Below are positions 49,686 to 57,889 of a stretch of 64,000 nt of DNA, one piece after another. The stretch lies in the NCBI GenBank assembly GCA_900758375.1, contig CAAERJ010000060.1, positions 28,334-92,333 of the forward strand. The letters are read 5' to 3'. Source of the DNA: an uncultured Collinsella sp. (GTDB taxonomy: Bacteria; Actinomycetota; Coriobacteriia; Coriobacteriales; Coriobacteriaceae). Position numbers and translations under genes: made by a program. The notes beneath the pieces are model-generated. The model made no database searches, was not told where the DNA came from, and saw only the letters and a list, made by a program, of their open reading frames with translations. Numbering within the stretch: position 1 is the first letter of the stretch; each line of letters starts with the position of its first letter.

Positions 49686-50515
49686 TAGAGCTCCTCCCCT
49701 GCTGCTGCGAGCTCGGCCATGGCCTGCTCAAACTGTTCATCGTTGGGCGCCTTGCCGTGCCAGCCCACCTGGTTTTCCATAAAGGAGACGCCCTTGCCCT
49801 TCACCGTCTCGGCGATAATGGCCACGGGCGAGTCGCTCACTTTGCGAGCCTCGGCAAAGGCGGCGGCAATCTGCGCCATGTCGTTACCGTCGGCGAGCTC
49901 GATCACATGCCACTTAAAGGCGCGGAACTTGTCGGCAAGTGGCATAGCCGAGTTAACTTCGTCGATACTGCCGTCAATTTGCAAGCCATTGTGGTCGACG
50001 ATAGCGACGAGGTTATCCAAGTCGTGGTTGCCGGCGAACATAGCCGCCTCCCACACCTGGCCCTCCTCGCACTCGCCGTCGCCCAACAGCGTGTAGACGC
50101 GGTAATTGTCACCCCAGTGCTTTGCGGCAAGTGCCATTCCAACCGCAGCGGAGATACCCTGACCGAGCGATCCGGTAGACATGTCGACGCCCGGCGTGTC
50201 ATTCATATTGGGATGACCCTGCAGGCGGCTGCCGATATGACGGAGCGTCTCGAGTTCATCTTTGGGAAAGAACCCGCGCTCGGCGAGCACGGCGTAGAGT
50301 GCCGGAGCGCAATGTCCCTTGGAGAGCACAAAGCGATCGCGCTCAGCGCGGCTCGGATTCGCCGGGTCAACATCCATTTCCTCAAAGTAGAGGTAGGTCA
50401 TAATGTCGGCGGCGCCAAGCGATCCGCCCGGATGCCCCGACTTGGCTGCATGAACCGCAGTCACGACACCCTTCCTGACCTCATTGGCGACCTTCGCCAG
50501 CTCCTGGTTGGTCAT
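49685..50515 (-). CDS. Transketolase, N-terminal (thiamine diphosphate-binding) subunit
   Basis: This 276-residue subunit carries the ThDP/metal motif GDGECEEGQVWEAAMFAGNH...DHNG, along with KSGHPGGSLG and KGHCAPALY. The ATG at 50515 has AGAGAGG upstream. It is translated with the C-terminal subunit through a TAATG overlap. A hairpin with arms CCCCGGCA and TGCCGGGG lies 25-55 bp upstream of the start and may influence expression. Confidence 0.92.
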   Translation of the reverse strand: MTNQELAKVANEVRKGVVTAVHAAKSGHPGGSLGAADIMTYLYFEEMDVDPANPSRAERDRFVLSKGHCAPALYAVLAERGFFPKDELETLRHIGSRLQGHPNMNDTPGVDMSTGSLGQGISAAVGMALAAKHWGDNYRVYTLLGDGECEEGQVWEAAMFAGNHDLDNLVAIVDHNGLQIDGSIDEVNSAMPLADKFRAFKWHVIELADGNDMAQIAAAFAEARKVSDSPVAIIAETVKGKGVSFMENQVGWHGKAPNDEQFEQAMAELAAAGEEL

Positions 50516-50539
50516 ACGAATTCCTCTCTTGAGAACAAC

Positions 50540-50572
50540 CCCGGCACTGGATAATGCGATGCCGGGGCAATT
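50540..50572 (-). promoter_or_regulatory. Hairpin in the transketolase 5' leader
   Basis: CCCCGGCA and TGCCGGGG enclose a 13-base loop just upstream of the transketolase ribosome site. It is followed by TTGTTCT on the minus strand and could be an attenuator or the terminator of read-through transcription. Confidence 0.45.
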
Positions 50573-50712
50573 CACTCGTTTAAGGCGGCGCATTCATTCT
50601 GAATCGCCTTCTGGTCCATATACGCGTAGGCGATACCCAAGGTACAGACGGCACCGCCTGCGATCTTCATTTTTCAGATGGCGTGCCAGACGGAAATTTC
50701 ACCCTGAAACAC

Positions 50713-50758
50713 AAAAGCCCCAAGTCAACAAAAGTCAGGAGCCTTTGCCAACTTGGGG
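50713..50758 (-). terminator. Terminator after the transaldolase gene
   Basis: The stem CCCCAAGT / ACTTGGGG on the minus strand is followed by CTTTTGTG. It begins about 80 bp beyond the transaldolase stop and separates it from the transketolase genes. Confidence 0.7.
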
Positions 50759-50840
50759 CATTACGAGTCGCCGCCGTACAGGCAACGACGACCCTTACTC
50801 CTTCTGCCATCAACCGATATGGACGACTCGGCTTGTCCGG

Positions 50841-51545
50841 TTACGGCAGGATGTGGAATCCAAGCGTTTCGATATCACGCGCGAAACCCTTAACGGTGTC
50901 GAGCGAATACTCCATGAGGTCCTTACCGACGTTCTTGCGCTTGGCCAGGATGCTGTTGGGAACGGTAATGATCTGGCACCCCACGGACTCGGCCTGATAG
51001 ATATTCAGCAGCTCACGGGTAGATGCCCAGAGCACCTCACACTGCGGCTTTGCCGCGGCCTTTTTGACAGACTCAGCCATCAACGGCAGCGGATCAACGC
51101 CGGTATCGGCAATACGGCCGGCGAAGATAGAGATGATAGACGGCGTCTCAGCGGAGACAGCGTCCACAAACTCATCGACCTGCTCGGGAGTAAAAATCGT
51201 CGTAACATTTACCTTGATGCCGTCGGCAGAAAGGCGCTTAACGAGCGCCGCGGTCGACTCACCCTTGGTGTTGAGTGCGGGAATCTTGACATACACATTG
51301 TCAGCCCAAGTCGCAATCTCGCGAGCCTCGGCCTCCATGCCCGCCTCATCGTCCGCAAAGACCTCAAACGAAACCGAGACATCGGTGATGTGCTCGAGCA
51401 CGGTCTTGGCGAACTCGCGGTAATCGGTCACGCCACCCGCCTTCATAAGCGAGGGATTAGTCGTAAAGCCCTGAACGTTACCGTTCTCGGCCATGTCGAG
51501 CATGCCCTCGAGATTGGCACCGTCGGCAAATACCTTGATTGCCAT
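50841..51545 (-). CDS. Transaldolase-family protein (TalC/fructose-6-phosphate aldolase-like)
   Basis: This is a 234-residue protein of the small transaldolase class. GFTTNPSLMKAGG is the family signature, and the Lys in VYVKIPALNTKG is the probable Schiff-base residue. NVTTIFTPEQ and SIFAGRIADTG also fit. It transfers or cleaves three-carbon units of sugar phosphates. The ATG has AAGGAG upstream. It lies between transketolase and the GntR regulator in the same cluster. Confidence 0.88.
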   Translation of the reverse strand: MAIKVFADGANLEGMLDMAENGNVQGFTTNPSLMKAGGVTDYREFAKTVLEHITDVSVSFEVFADDEAGMEAEAREIATWADNVYVKIPALNTKGESTAALVKRLSADGIKVNVTTIFTPEQVDEFVDAVSAETPSIISIFAGRIADTGVDPLPLMAESVKKAAAKPQCEVLWASTRELLNIYQAESVGCQIITVPNSILAKRKNVGKDLMEYSLDTVKGFARDIETLGFHILP

Positions 51546-51636
51546 AATGTACTCCTTACATACATGATGATATAGAAATGTACGGACTGAATTGTTTGCA
51601 AAAGTGCCGCCGCGTCAGAGCGGAACGGAGAACCCC

Positions 51637-52374
51637 TTAATCGAGTTCGATCTCGAGGTGATAGAGGTCGGCGCGGTAGAACGACTCCACATACTCACGG
51701 GGCACATTCTGCTGGTCATGAGAAACCCTCGTAATGTTAAGCAACGGAGCACCGGCGCTGATGCCCAAAAGCTCGGCCTGCTCGTCGGTAGCAACGCAAG
51801 CTCCAATCTTTTGGCTCACACGGCTCCAGCGAATATCGCACGAGTTATTGAGATAAGAGCGAAGCGATTCCTTGGAAAAGTCGCGCTCCGCAATATGCGG
51901 AACATAACCGTCTTCGTAATAAATCGTCTCCAGATAGAATGAGCGATCGCCCGACACGCGCACACGGCGAAGGCAGAAGGCCTTTGTGCCCTCAGCCAAG
52001 CCCAGCTCGTGGGCAACGTGCTGCGGCATGGTTACAACGCCAGACTCAATCAAACGTTTTTGAGGCACTGCAAACTCGTCCACATTCTTTTTGATATAGC
52101 TCGAGACACGCTTAGGCGAGCTAAGTGGCACGTTGGCAATAACCTCGGATCCGCGGCCGCGCTTCTTCTCAATCAAGCCATTATTAGAAAGCAGCTCCAT
52201 CGCTTTGCGCGCCGTTGCACGCGAAACGTCATAGCGCTTCATAAGATCGCTTTCGGAGGGAATGTAATCGCCGATCTTGTAGGCACCGCTCGTAATTCCC
52301 TGGAACAAGATATCGTACAGCTGAGAGTACAGCTGTTCCTTGCCGCTAAAATCGAGCTCAGACGTATCGGTCAT
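51637..52374 (-). CDS. GntR/UTRA-family regulator of the sugar cluster
   Basis: This is a 245-residue regulator. The winged helix spans residues about 15-75 (SESDLMKRYDVSRATARKAM) and the UTRA effector domain about 95-240 (GTKAFCLRRVRVSGDRSF, PREYVESFYRADLY). The second of two adjacent ATGs is chosen because GGGGAGGG directly abuts the first. It is embedded between transaldolase and the kinase-DeoC gene, so it probably senses a sugar phosphate made by this pathway. Confidence 0.88.
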   Translation of the reverse strand: MTDTSELDFSGKEQLYSQLYDILFQGITSGAYKIGDYIPSESDLMKRYDVSRATARKAMELLSNNGLIEKKRGRGSEVIANVPLSSPKRVSSYIKKNVDEFAVPQKRLIESGVVTMPQHVAHELGLAEGTKAFCLRRVRVSGDRSFYLETIYYEDGYVPHIAERDFSKESLRSYLNNSCDIRWSRVSQKIGACVATDEQAELLGISAGAPLLNITRVSHDQQNVPREYVESFYRADLYHLEIELD

Positions 52375-52532
52375 CATCCCTCCCCTATCTGGACTAATTC
52401 TCTAAATCCTTGATATCAGGTGCTGTCTTTTAACAAATGTTAACTGCAAAATCTCAAAAGACACACATCGATAACGCTGCCCGCGTATATTCCACTCCAG
52501 CCGAGCATACTCCACCGACTCACCACCATCTT

Positions 52533-52560
52533 GGGGCATTCTTTATGCAGAGAATGCCCC
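52533..52560 (-). terminator. Hairpin after the kinase-DeoC gene
   Basis: GGGGCATTC and GAATGCCCC are separated by 10 bases, 10 bp past the stop codon. There is no T-run, so the terminator call is tentative. Confidence 0.45.
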
Positions 52561-52569
52561 AGACTGCCT

Positions 52570-53874
52570 CTAGCGCGCGCCGAAAAGCTTGCGCGGGCTG
52601 GCACTCGCGCCGATACGATCGGCACCGGCGCCCGACATAAGTGCAAGATCTTCTTTCGTGCGAACGCCGCCCGATGCCTTGACCTTTACACGGCCGCCCA
52701 ACTCTTGAGCAAACAGATAGACATCCTCAACCTGGGCACCAGCCGTACCAAAGCCCGTAGACGTCTTAATAAAGTCTGCGCCGGCAGCCTCGACGGCATG
52801 ACAGATCGGCTTTTTGGTTTCCTGCGCCAAATAGCACGTTTCGACAATGACCTTGAGCGTCGCATTGGGCACGGCCTCGCGCACGGCTCGAATATCGTCC
52901 TCGATGGCCTGGTAATCGCGGGCTTTGACCATGCCCTGGTCAATCACCATGTCGATTTCGGAGGCACCGTTGGCGTAGGCATCGGCCGCTTCGGCCGCTT
53001 TCGCAGCGCTCGTCATATAGCCAAGAGGAAAAGCGATGACCGTGGTGAGCGCAAGGTCGGGATAGGCCTTGTGAGCACGGGCGATATACGAAGGCGGGAT
53101 ACATGCGCTGGCACAACCGTACTCGAATGCCTCGGCGCAAACGGCATCAATCTGATCCCAGGTCGCCGTCGGCTTAAGCAATGTGTAGTCAATGCGCGAG
53201 CAGAGGTCCTCATCGGTTAACTCTGCCCCCGCCTTGGCGGCAATGGCGGCAACCGACGAAGGATCGTCCAGATACTCATCGACCTTGGCCAAAAAGCCCG
53301 GATAGTCAACGGTATCGACATTGGTCACGTCAAGCTCAATGGTATGACCCAGCTCAAACGTATCATAGCCGCGGTTTTTGATGCGGTCGACAAGGATATC
53401 CAGATCGACCAGGTCGTCGCCCTTGCTACGATCTTCGAGCACATCGCCCTTGTGATAATGCGTCACAATGTGCGCAAGATGACGCGTCGGCTTAAGATCG
53501 CGAGCACGGTAGCGCTTGCTGATCATAACGGGATCGGCGACAAGACGAATCGTGAGCACACGGTAGCCGTGCTTGTCTGCCAGCTCGGCAAGCTTGTCGT
53601 GCTGCTTGGCGGAAAACGGATAATCGCACATAATCTGCGGCCCATCCGCCATGGCGACATCGAGGCGACGGAACCACTCCTGAAGAGCGTTCGCATCAAC
53701 CTGTGCCTTTTCCTCGGCATTGTTAAAGCCGTACGTATCCCAATACTCTTCTTTAACGTCGTCAAGCGAGACGCTCAAAAAGCTCTCGGATGTATGGCGA
53801 GCCTTGATGCGATCTGCCAAATCGGTTTTGCCCGTAGCCGGAGGTCCGGCAAGCAAAATCAGCGTCTTTTCCAT
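52570..53874 (-). CDS. Fusion: P-loop kinase - deoxyribose-phosphate aldolase (DeoC)
   Basis: This is a 434-residue protein. Residues 1-180 are a P-loop kinase-like domain (Walker A GPPATGKTD, a DYPFSAKQ segment, RYRARDL lid-like basic stretch) similar to small-molecule kinases. Residues about 220-434 are a complete DeoC: EIDMVIDQGMVKARDY, the Schiff-base Lys in FIKTSTGFGTAG and the second Lys in VKASGGVRTKEDL. DeoC splits deoxyribose-5-phosphate to glyceraldehyde-3-phosphate and acetaldehyde. The fused kinase suggests phosphorylation of the aldolase substrate or a linked sugar, which is inference. The frame is continuous. Confidence 0.83.
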   Translation of the reverse strand: MEKTLILLAGPPATGKTDLADRIKARHTSESFLSVSLDDVKEEYWDTYGFNNAEEKAQVDANALQEWFRRLDVAMADGPQIMCDYPFSAKQHDKLAELADKHGYRVLTIRLVADPVMISKRYRARDLKPTRHLAHIVTHYHKGDVLEDRSKGDDLVDLDILVDRIKNRGYDTFELGHTIELDVTNVDTVDYPGFLAKVDEYLDDPSSVAAIAAKAGAELTDEDLCSRIDYTLLKPTATWDQIDAVCAEAFEYGCASACIPPSYIARAHKAYPDLALTTVIAFPLGYMTSAAKAAEAADAYANGASEIDMVIDQGMVKARDYQAIEDDIRAVREAVPNATLKVIVETCYLAQETKKPICHAVEAAGADFIKTSTGFGTAGAQVEDVYLFAQELGGRVKVKASGGVRTKEDLALMSGAGADRIGASASPRKLFGAR

Positions 53875-53900
53875 GCTGGGAAACCCTTCTTACTACCCGA

Positions 53901-54293
53901 TTATTTGCCACGAAGCTGGTCTTTGGAGATAGCAAGCATCTCGGTAACCTTGTCCATGTAATACTTGATAGCCTCATCGTCTTTCGCTTCGGCGGCAGCC
54001 GCACGCTTCTTGTTGTACAGCTTGACCAGTGCCGCAGACGCCTTGCCCATCGTGCGATTGACTTCCAGGCTTTGCTCGTATGCCTCAACGGCCTCGTCGA
54101 CCATGTTGGCATCGGCATAAAGCTTGCCAATCTCGTTTAGAACGTTTGCGGCAGCGACGCCCTCCTTGCCCTCGAGCTCGGAACGCTTTGCCTTAACGGC
54201 GTCGAGAACGGCATCTCGATCGAGAACGGGTGCGGTCTCGGCTGCAGCGGAGGCCACCTTCTCCTTTTTCTTGCCAAATCCAAACAAACCCAT
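53901..54293 (-). CDS. Small TPR-like helical protein
   Basis: This is a 130-residue protein. A basic start, MGLFGFGKKKEK, is followed by helices with TPR-like spacing (VLNEIGKLYADANMVDEAVEAYEQSLEVNRTMG). GGAGG precedes the ATG. It lies 26 bp upstream of the kinase-DeoC gene and after the PTS IIC gene. TPR-like proteins mediate protein contacts; why one sits in a sugar operon is not clear. Confidence 0.7.
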   Translation of the reverse strand: MGLFGFGKKKEKVASAAAETAPVLDRDAVLDAVKAKRSELEGKEGVAAANVLNEIGKLYADANMVDEAVEAYEQSLEVNRTMGKASAALVKLYNKKRAAAAEAKDDEAIKYYMDKVTEMLAISKDQLRGK

Positions 54294-54321
54294 TGGAAAC
54301 CTCCACTAGCAGTAATAAACG

Positions 54322-54369
54322 AAGGGGGTTGTTCCCCTGCCGGGGACCAGGCACAGGAACAACCCCCTT
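54322..54369. terminator. Strong hairpin between the PTS IIC and TPR-like genes
   Basis: AAGGGGGTTGTTCC and its exact complement are separated by 20 bases that include GGGGACCAGGCAC, reminiscent of the GGGACAG repeats. It lies about 40 bp after the IIC stop and may terminate part of the transcripts or protect the upstream mRNA. Confidence 0.6.
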
Positions 54370-54409
54370 AAAGAAAGACTTGGACCTTCGTCAGGCGCTA
54401 CAAGAATCC

Positions 54410-55717
54410 TTATGCGATACCAAAGACGCTGAGGATGGACTTGATGGCCATGAAGAAGAAGCCGGTGACGACGGTGTCGACGTCGGTGCAGGTCATGTTC
54501 ACGAAGCCAATCTGAGCGAGCATCGGGGACAGGAGCGCAGGCAGGATCATGATGAAGATGCCGTGGAAGATGCAGCCGATGATGGCGCCGCGACGACCGT
54601 CGATGGCGTTACCGAAGACACCAGCAGTGCCGCCGGCGAAGAAGTTGGACATAACACCGGGGATGACGAGGGTGCCCATGAGGCCGGTGATAGCCATGCC
54701 GATCAGCGAGCCAAGCGTGGTGAACACAAAGCCGAAGATAACGGCGTTAGGGGCATAGGTGAACAGGACAGGGCAGTCCAGAGCGGGGCGCGCATCGGGG
54801 ACGAGCTTCATCGAGATGCCCTGGAAGGCGGGGACGAGCTCGGCGAGCAGCAGGCGGACGCCGGCGAGCAGGACGTACAGACCGACGACGAACTGCATGG
54901 CCTGGAGGAAAGCGTAGACCATGAAGTTGGTGGCGCCGCAGTAGTCAGCAGCAGCAGCGGGACCAGCGAAAGCAGCGACGACCAGGTAGAAAACGATCAT
55001 GACCAGGCCGACAGCAGCGTAGGTATCCTGGAGGAAGGACAGGGACTGCGGAATCTCGAGGTCCTCGGTGGACTTGGACTCCTTGCCGCCAGCGAGCTTC
55101 TTGGTGATGCTTGCGATAAGGGCGGTGAACATATAGCCAAAGGTGCAGAAGTGACCCAGGGCGATGTCATCGGACTCGGTGATCTTGCGGACAACGGGCT
55201 GAGCGAAGGCAGGCATGAGGGTAGCGAAGGCGCCACCGACGATGGAGCTGACGACGATCAGGGGGATACCGCGCAGACCGCAGAAGAAGGCGAACACGAC
55301 GCAGAGCGTGGACTCCCACAGAAGGGCCTGGCCAGTCAGGAACACATACTTAAACTTGGTGAAACGAGCGAGAATGATGTTCACCACGAAGATGCCAGCG
55401 AGGCAGATGGCGATCTCGGAGCCAAGGCCGAGGTCGGTCATTGCCTGACCGTTGATGCCCTCGATGGAAGCGACGACGGCGGTCATGCCGTTGAAGCCGA
55501 AGGCGGAGTTGAACATATCGCCAAAGTAGGCAAGAGAGCCCTGCATGACGCTCGAGCCGGCAGCCAGAACAAGGAAGCCGAGCATCGTCTTAAACGTGCC
55601 GAGCAACACATCGTTGGCCGACTTCTTCTGAAGCACAAGGCCCAAGCAGGCGACGAGACCGATAACAACGGCGGCCTGCGTCAGGATGTTATTGATAATA
55701 AACTCAAGAACAGCCAT
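54410..55717 (-). CDS. PTS IIC component, ascorbate (UlaA/SgaT) family
   Basis: This is a 435-residue membrane permease with about ten helices. The layout and segments such as NAVIFGFVFTTLGSLIGMAI, FFAGGTAGVFGNAIDGRRG and GLGSEIAICLAGIF match the UlaA family of PTS transporters. The ATG at 55717 has GGGG upstream. The separate IIB and IIA genes lie just upstream in the operon. The ascorbate-specific enzymes UlaD-UlaG are absent, so the substrate need not be ascorbate. Confidence 0.87.
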   Translation of the reverse strand: MAVLEFIINNILTQAAVVIGLVACLGLVLQKKSANDVLLGTFKTMLGFLVLAAGSSVMQGSLAYFGDMFNSAFGFNGMTAVVASIEGINGQAMTDLGLGSEIAICLAGIFVVNIILARFTKFKYVFLTGQALLWESTLCVVFAFFCGLRGIPLIVVSSIVGGAFATLMPAFAQPVVRKITESDDIALGHFCTFGYMFTALIASITKKLAGGKESKSTEDLEIPQSLSFLQDTYAAVGLVMIVFYLVVAAFAGPAAAADYCGATNFMVYAFLQAMQFVVGLYVLLAGVRLLLAELVPAFQGISMKLVPDARPALDCPVLFTYAPNAVIFGFVFTTLGSLIGMAITGLMGTLVIPGVMSNFFAGGTAGVFGNAIDGRRGAIIGCIFHGIFIMILPALLSPMLAQIGFVNMTCTDVDTVVTGFFFMAIKSILSVFGIA

Positions 55718-55771
55718 GTTGTACACCCCTTTTTCTCATGTACATTTCTATCAATCTAGGCGAAGAGGCCC

Positions 55772-56071
55772 TTACTCTAGGACGCCCATCTCCTTGAGCA
55801 CCGGGGTCAGCTTTTCCTCGATTTCCTTCTTATCGACAAGACGCTTGAGGAACACGCAGGGAAGACCGGTGTTGTAGCTTTCGATCTGCGTCTTGAAGTT
55901 CTCGGCAGCGACGATCATGTCGAAGCCCTTAGAGGCGCCCGCGGCGCTGGAAACGCTGTCGTGGTCCATCTTGCACTGGACCCCGAGCTTCTTCATGACC
56001 TGCTCAATAGCCATCTGGCAGGCAAAGCTGCTTCCAAGACCATTGCCGCAGCAGCACAAAATCTTGACCAT
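55772..56071 (-). CDS. PTS IIB component, ascorbate/galactitol type
   Basis: This is a 99-residue phosphocarrier. The active Cys (Cys8) lies in MVKILCCCGNGLGSSF, the family P-loop. The ATG at 56071 is used; one two codons upstream is possible. It transfers phosphate from IIA to the sugar bound by IIC. IIC follows 55 bp downstream. Confidence 0.9.
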   Translation of the reverse strand: MVKILCCCGNGLGSSFACQMAIEQVMKKLGVQCKMDHDSVSSAAGASKGFDMIVAAENFKTQIESYNTGLPCVFLKRLVDKKEIEEKLTPVLKEMGVLE

Positions 56072-56160
56072 GTTCATTTCCTTTCCTTTGGGGGCACGTG
56101 CCCCACCTCGGGGTAGATGCGGGCAAACACATAGGCTCGCCCGCACCAAGCGACACTGTT

Positions 56161-56610
56161 TTATGCCGCCGCACCCGTAAATGCCTGATAAATCTCGTCG
56201 GCATCATCAGAAGCGACGATCTGCGCAATCTTGTCCTCATCCATAAAGATGCCAGCAAGTACCTGCATAGCCTCAATATGTGAATTGGAATCCTCTGCCG
56301 CAAGTGCGACCAAAAGACGAACATCGAAGCTGTCTTCCGAGAACCTAACGGGCTTCTTCAGAACCGTCACGGCAAGCTGACCTTTAATGCAGCCATCCTC
56401 GGGGCGACCGTGAATCAGCGCGACGTCTTCGGTGAGCACATAGTAGGGACCCATCTCGTTGGTGGCGCGGATAATCTCATCCGCATAGCGATCCTCGACG
56501 TAACCGCCCTCGTTGAGCGGAGCGACGGCGAGCTTGATCGCGTCCTGCCAGGAATCGACAGAATCGGCAAGGCGAACGTTTTCGCGCTTGAGCATCTCCG
56601 TAATCTGCAT
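56161..56610 (-). CDS. PTS IIA component, mannitol/fructose-ascorbate superfamily
   Basis: This is a 149-residue IIA domain with the phospho-accepting His67 in DVALIHGRPEDG. GPYYVLTEDVALIHG and VRLLVALAAEDSNSHIEAM fit the family. It starts 15 bp after the aldolase stop. Between this gene and IIB lie two GC-rich hairpins (GCGGGC near 56119-56146, and CCCC/GGGG near 56095-56115) that may adjust relative expression. Confidence 0.9.
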   Translation of the reverse strand: MQITEMLKRENVRLADSVDSWQDAIKLAVAPLNEGGYVEDRYADEIIRATNEMGPYYVLTEDVALIHGRPEDGCIKGQLAVTVLKKPVRFSEDSFDVRLLVALAAEDSNSHIEAMQVLAGIFMDEDKIAQIVASDDADEIYQAFTGAAA

Positions 56611-56625
56611 CGGTGCGCCTCGTCC

Positions 56626-57477
56626 CTAAGCGACGATATTCTTGAAGAGGCTGATGCGATGCTCGACAACCTCTTCGACGGCCTTCTGAGCAGGCATAAC
56701 CATGTTGCGGTTGGAGGCGTTCTCCTTGAGCTCGTCATAGCACTGCTTGGAGGTCTTGTTCCAGTTGACGAGCAGATCGGTACCAACATTGAACTTACGG
56801 ATACCCAGGTCGATGACGTGACGAACGTCCTCGTCCTTAACACCGGTGCCACCATGGATGACCAGGGGGAAGCCGTTCACGGCATCGCGGATCTTCTCGA
56901 GCTGATCGAAGGAGATGTTGGTCTTGGACTTGTACTGACCATGGTTGGTGCCGATAGCGACGGCAAGGGCGTCGATGCCGGTCTTCTCGATGAACTCAAC
57001 AGCCTGCTCGGGATCGGTATAGCGCACGTCGGCATCGGCGACGGCGACGCCATCCTCGGTACCGCCGACGGTACCGAGCTCGGCCTCAACGGAAGCGCCG
57101 TGGGCCTGAGCCATCTCGACGATGCGTTTGGTACCAAGGATGTTCTCCTTGAAGGGAAGCGCGGAGCCGTCAAACATTACCGAGCTATAGCCGGCCTCGA
57201 GAGCCTTGCGGATCTCGTCGAAGTTCTTGGCGTGGTCGAGGTGGAGAACAACGTTGACGCCGTACTCCTCGGCCATGGACTTGCACACAGCAACCAGGTT
57301 GCGGTGACCGACATAGCTGGCGGTGCCCTCGGAGGTCTGGATGATCACGGGGGTGTGCAGGCGAGCCGCGACGCGAATAATCGACGGGCACATCTCGAGG
57401 TTATGGGTGTTGAAAGCACCAACGGCCATGTTGAGCTGGTTAGCCTCTGCCAGAACTTCGCGCAAGGTTACGTACAT
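56626..57477 (-). CDS. Class II fructose/tagatose-bisphosphate-type aldolase
   Basis: This is a 283-residue zinc aldolase. Metal-binding His residues are in VVLHLDHAKNFDE, EAELGTVGG is the conserved acidic loop, and AVAIGTNHGQYK and VIHGGTGVKDEDV complete the site. It splits ketose bisphosphates to DHAP and an aldehyde; whether it is FBP, tagatose-BP or another substrate cannot be told. It is the first gene of the sugar operon, with GGAGG before the ATG. Confidence 0.9.
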   Translation of the reverse strand: MYVTLREVLAEANQLNMAVGAFNTHNLEMCPSIIRVAARLHTPVIIQTSEGTASYVGHRNLVAVCKSMAEEYGVNVVLHLDHAKNFDEIRKALEAGYSSVMFDGSALPFKENILGTKRIVEMAQAHGASVEAELGTVGGTEDGVAVADADVRYTDPEQAVEFIEKTGIDALAVAIGTNHGQYKSKTNISFDQLEKIRDAVNGFPLVIHGGTGVKDEDVRHVIDLGIRKFNVGTDLLVNWNKTSKQCYDELKENASNRNMVMPAQKAVEEVVEHRISLFKNIVA

Positions 57478-57561
57478 AGTGTTTGCCTCCTGTTGTCTCC
57501 ACTGGATGTATCAAGTGGCGACCGCACAGGGGGTGCCGGTCGCCGTTCTTGATCGACAATT

Positions 57562-57599
57562 AGATTATTACAAACGTCCGTATATTCGGTTGTCCGAAT
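57562..57599 (-). promoter_or_regulatory. Candidate promoter and operator of the sugar operon
   Basis: A perfect palindrome, ATTCGGTTGTCCGAAT, lies at 57584-57599. TAATCT at 57562-57567 could be the -10 element, which puts the palindrome over the -35 region (17-bp spacer). It is about 107 bp upstream of the aldolase start. Confidence 0.5.
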
Positions 57600-57889
57600 G
57601 ATATTTCGTTTGATATGCCCCGTATTGACCGTTCACCTGAATTTTTCGACCGTTTACCCGCTAAAAAAGACACCGCAACCCATGCGGATGCCCTTGGCTG
57701 CCAGCCGCTCTCAACCAAAACGGAGTGCAAGCTCAACTGGCTCGACCCCACCTCGATCTAGCCATACGTCAAATATGAGGCAAATGAATCGGTAGCGTTT
57801 GTCCCAAATCTTGAGTATTTGTTCGACAGAACGGCCCCTGCCGGCTCCTGCTAGACTGGTAGGCCCCAACCGTCCATCCAGGAGCCTCA
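57600..57889. other. Intergenic region upstream of the secreted nuclease
   Basis: There is no secure gene here. A 48-codon plus-strand ORF (57615-57761, starting MPRIDRSPEFFDRL and ending NWLDPTSI) has protein-like composition but no ribosome site. The region should contain the promoter of the nuclease gene. Confidence 0.35.

Noticed and set aside
48609..49688. 359-codon plus-strand ORF opposite the transketolase C subunit
   Set aside because: It is an antisense shadow; the minus strand encodes a full transketolase C-terminal subunit with a coupled start.
54410..56610. Naming the PTS genes ulaABC (ascorbate)
   Set aside because: The transporter family fits, but the ascorbate catabolic enzymes are missing and the neighbours point to other sugars.
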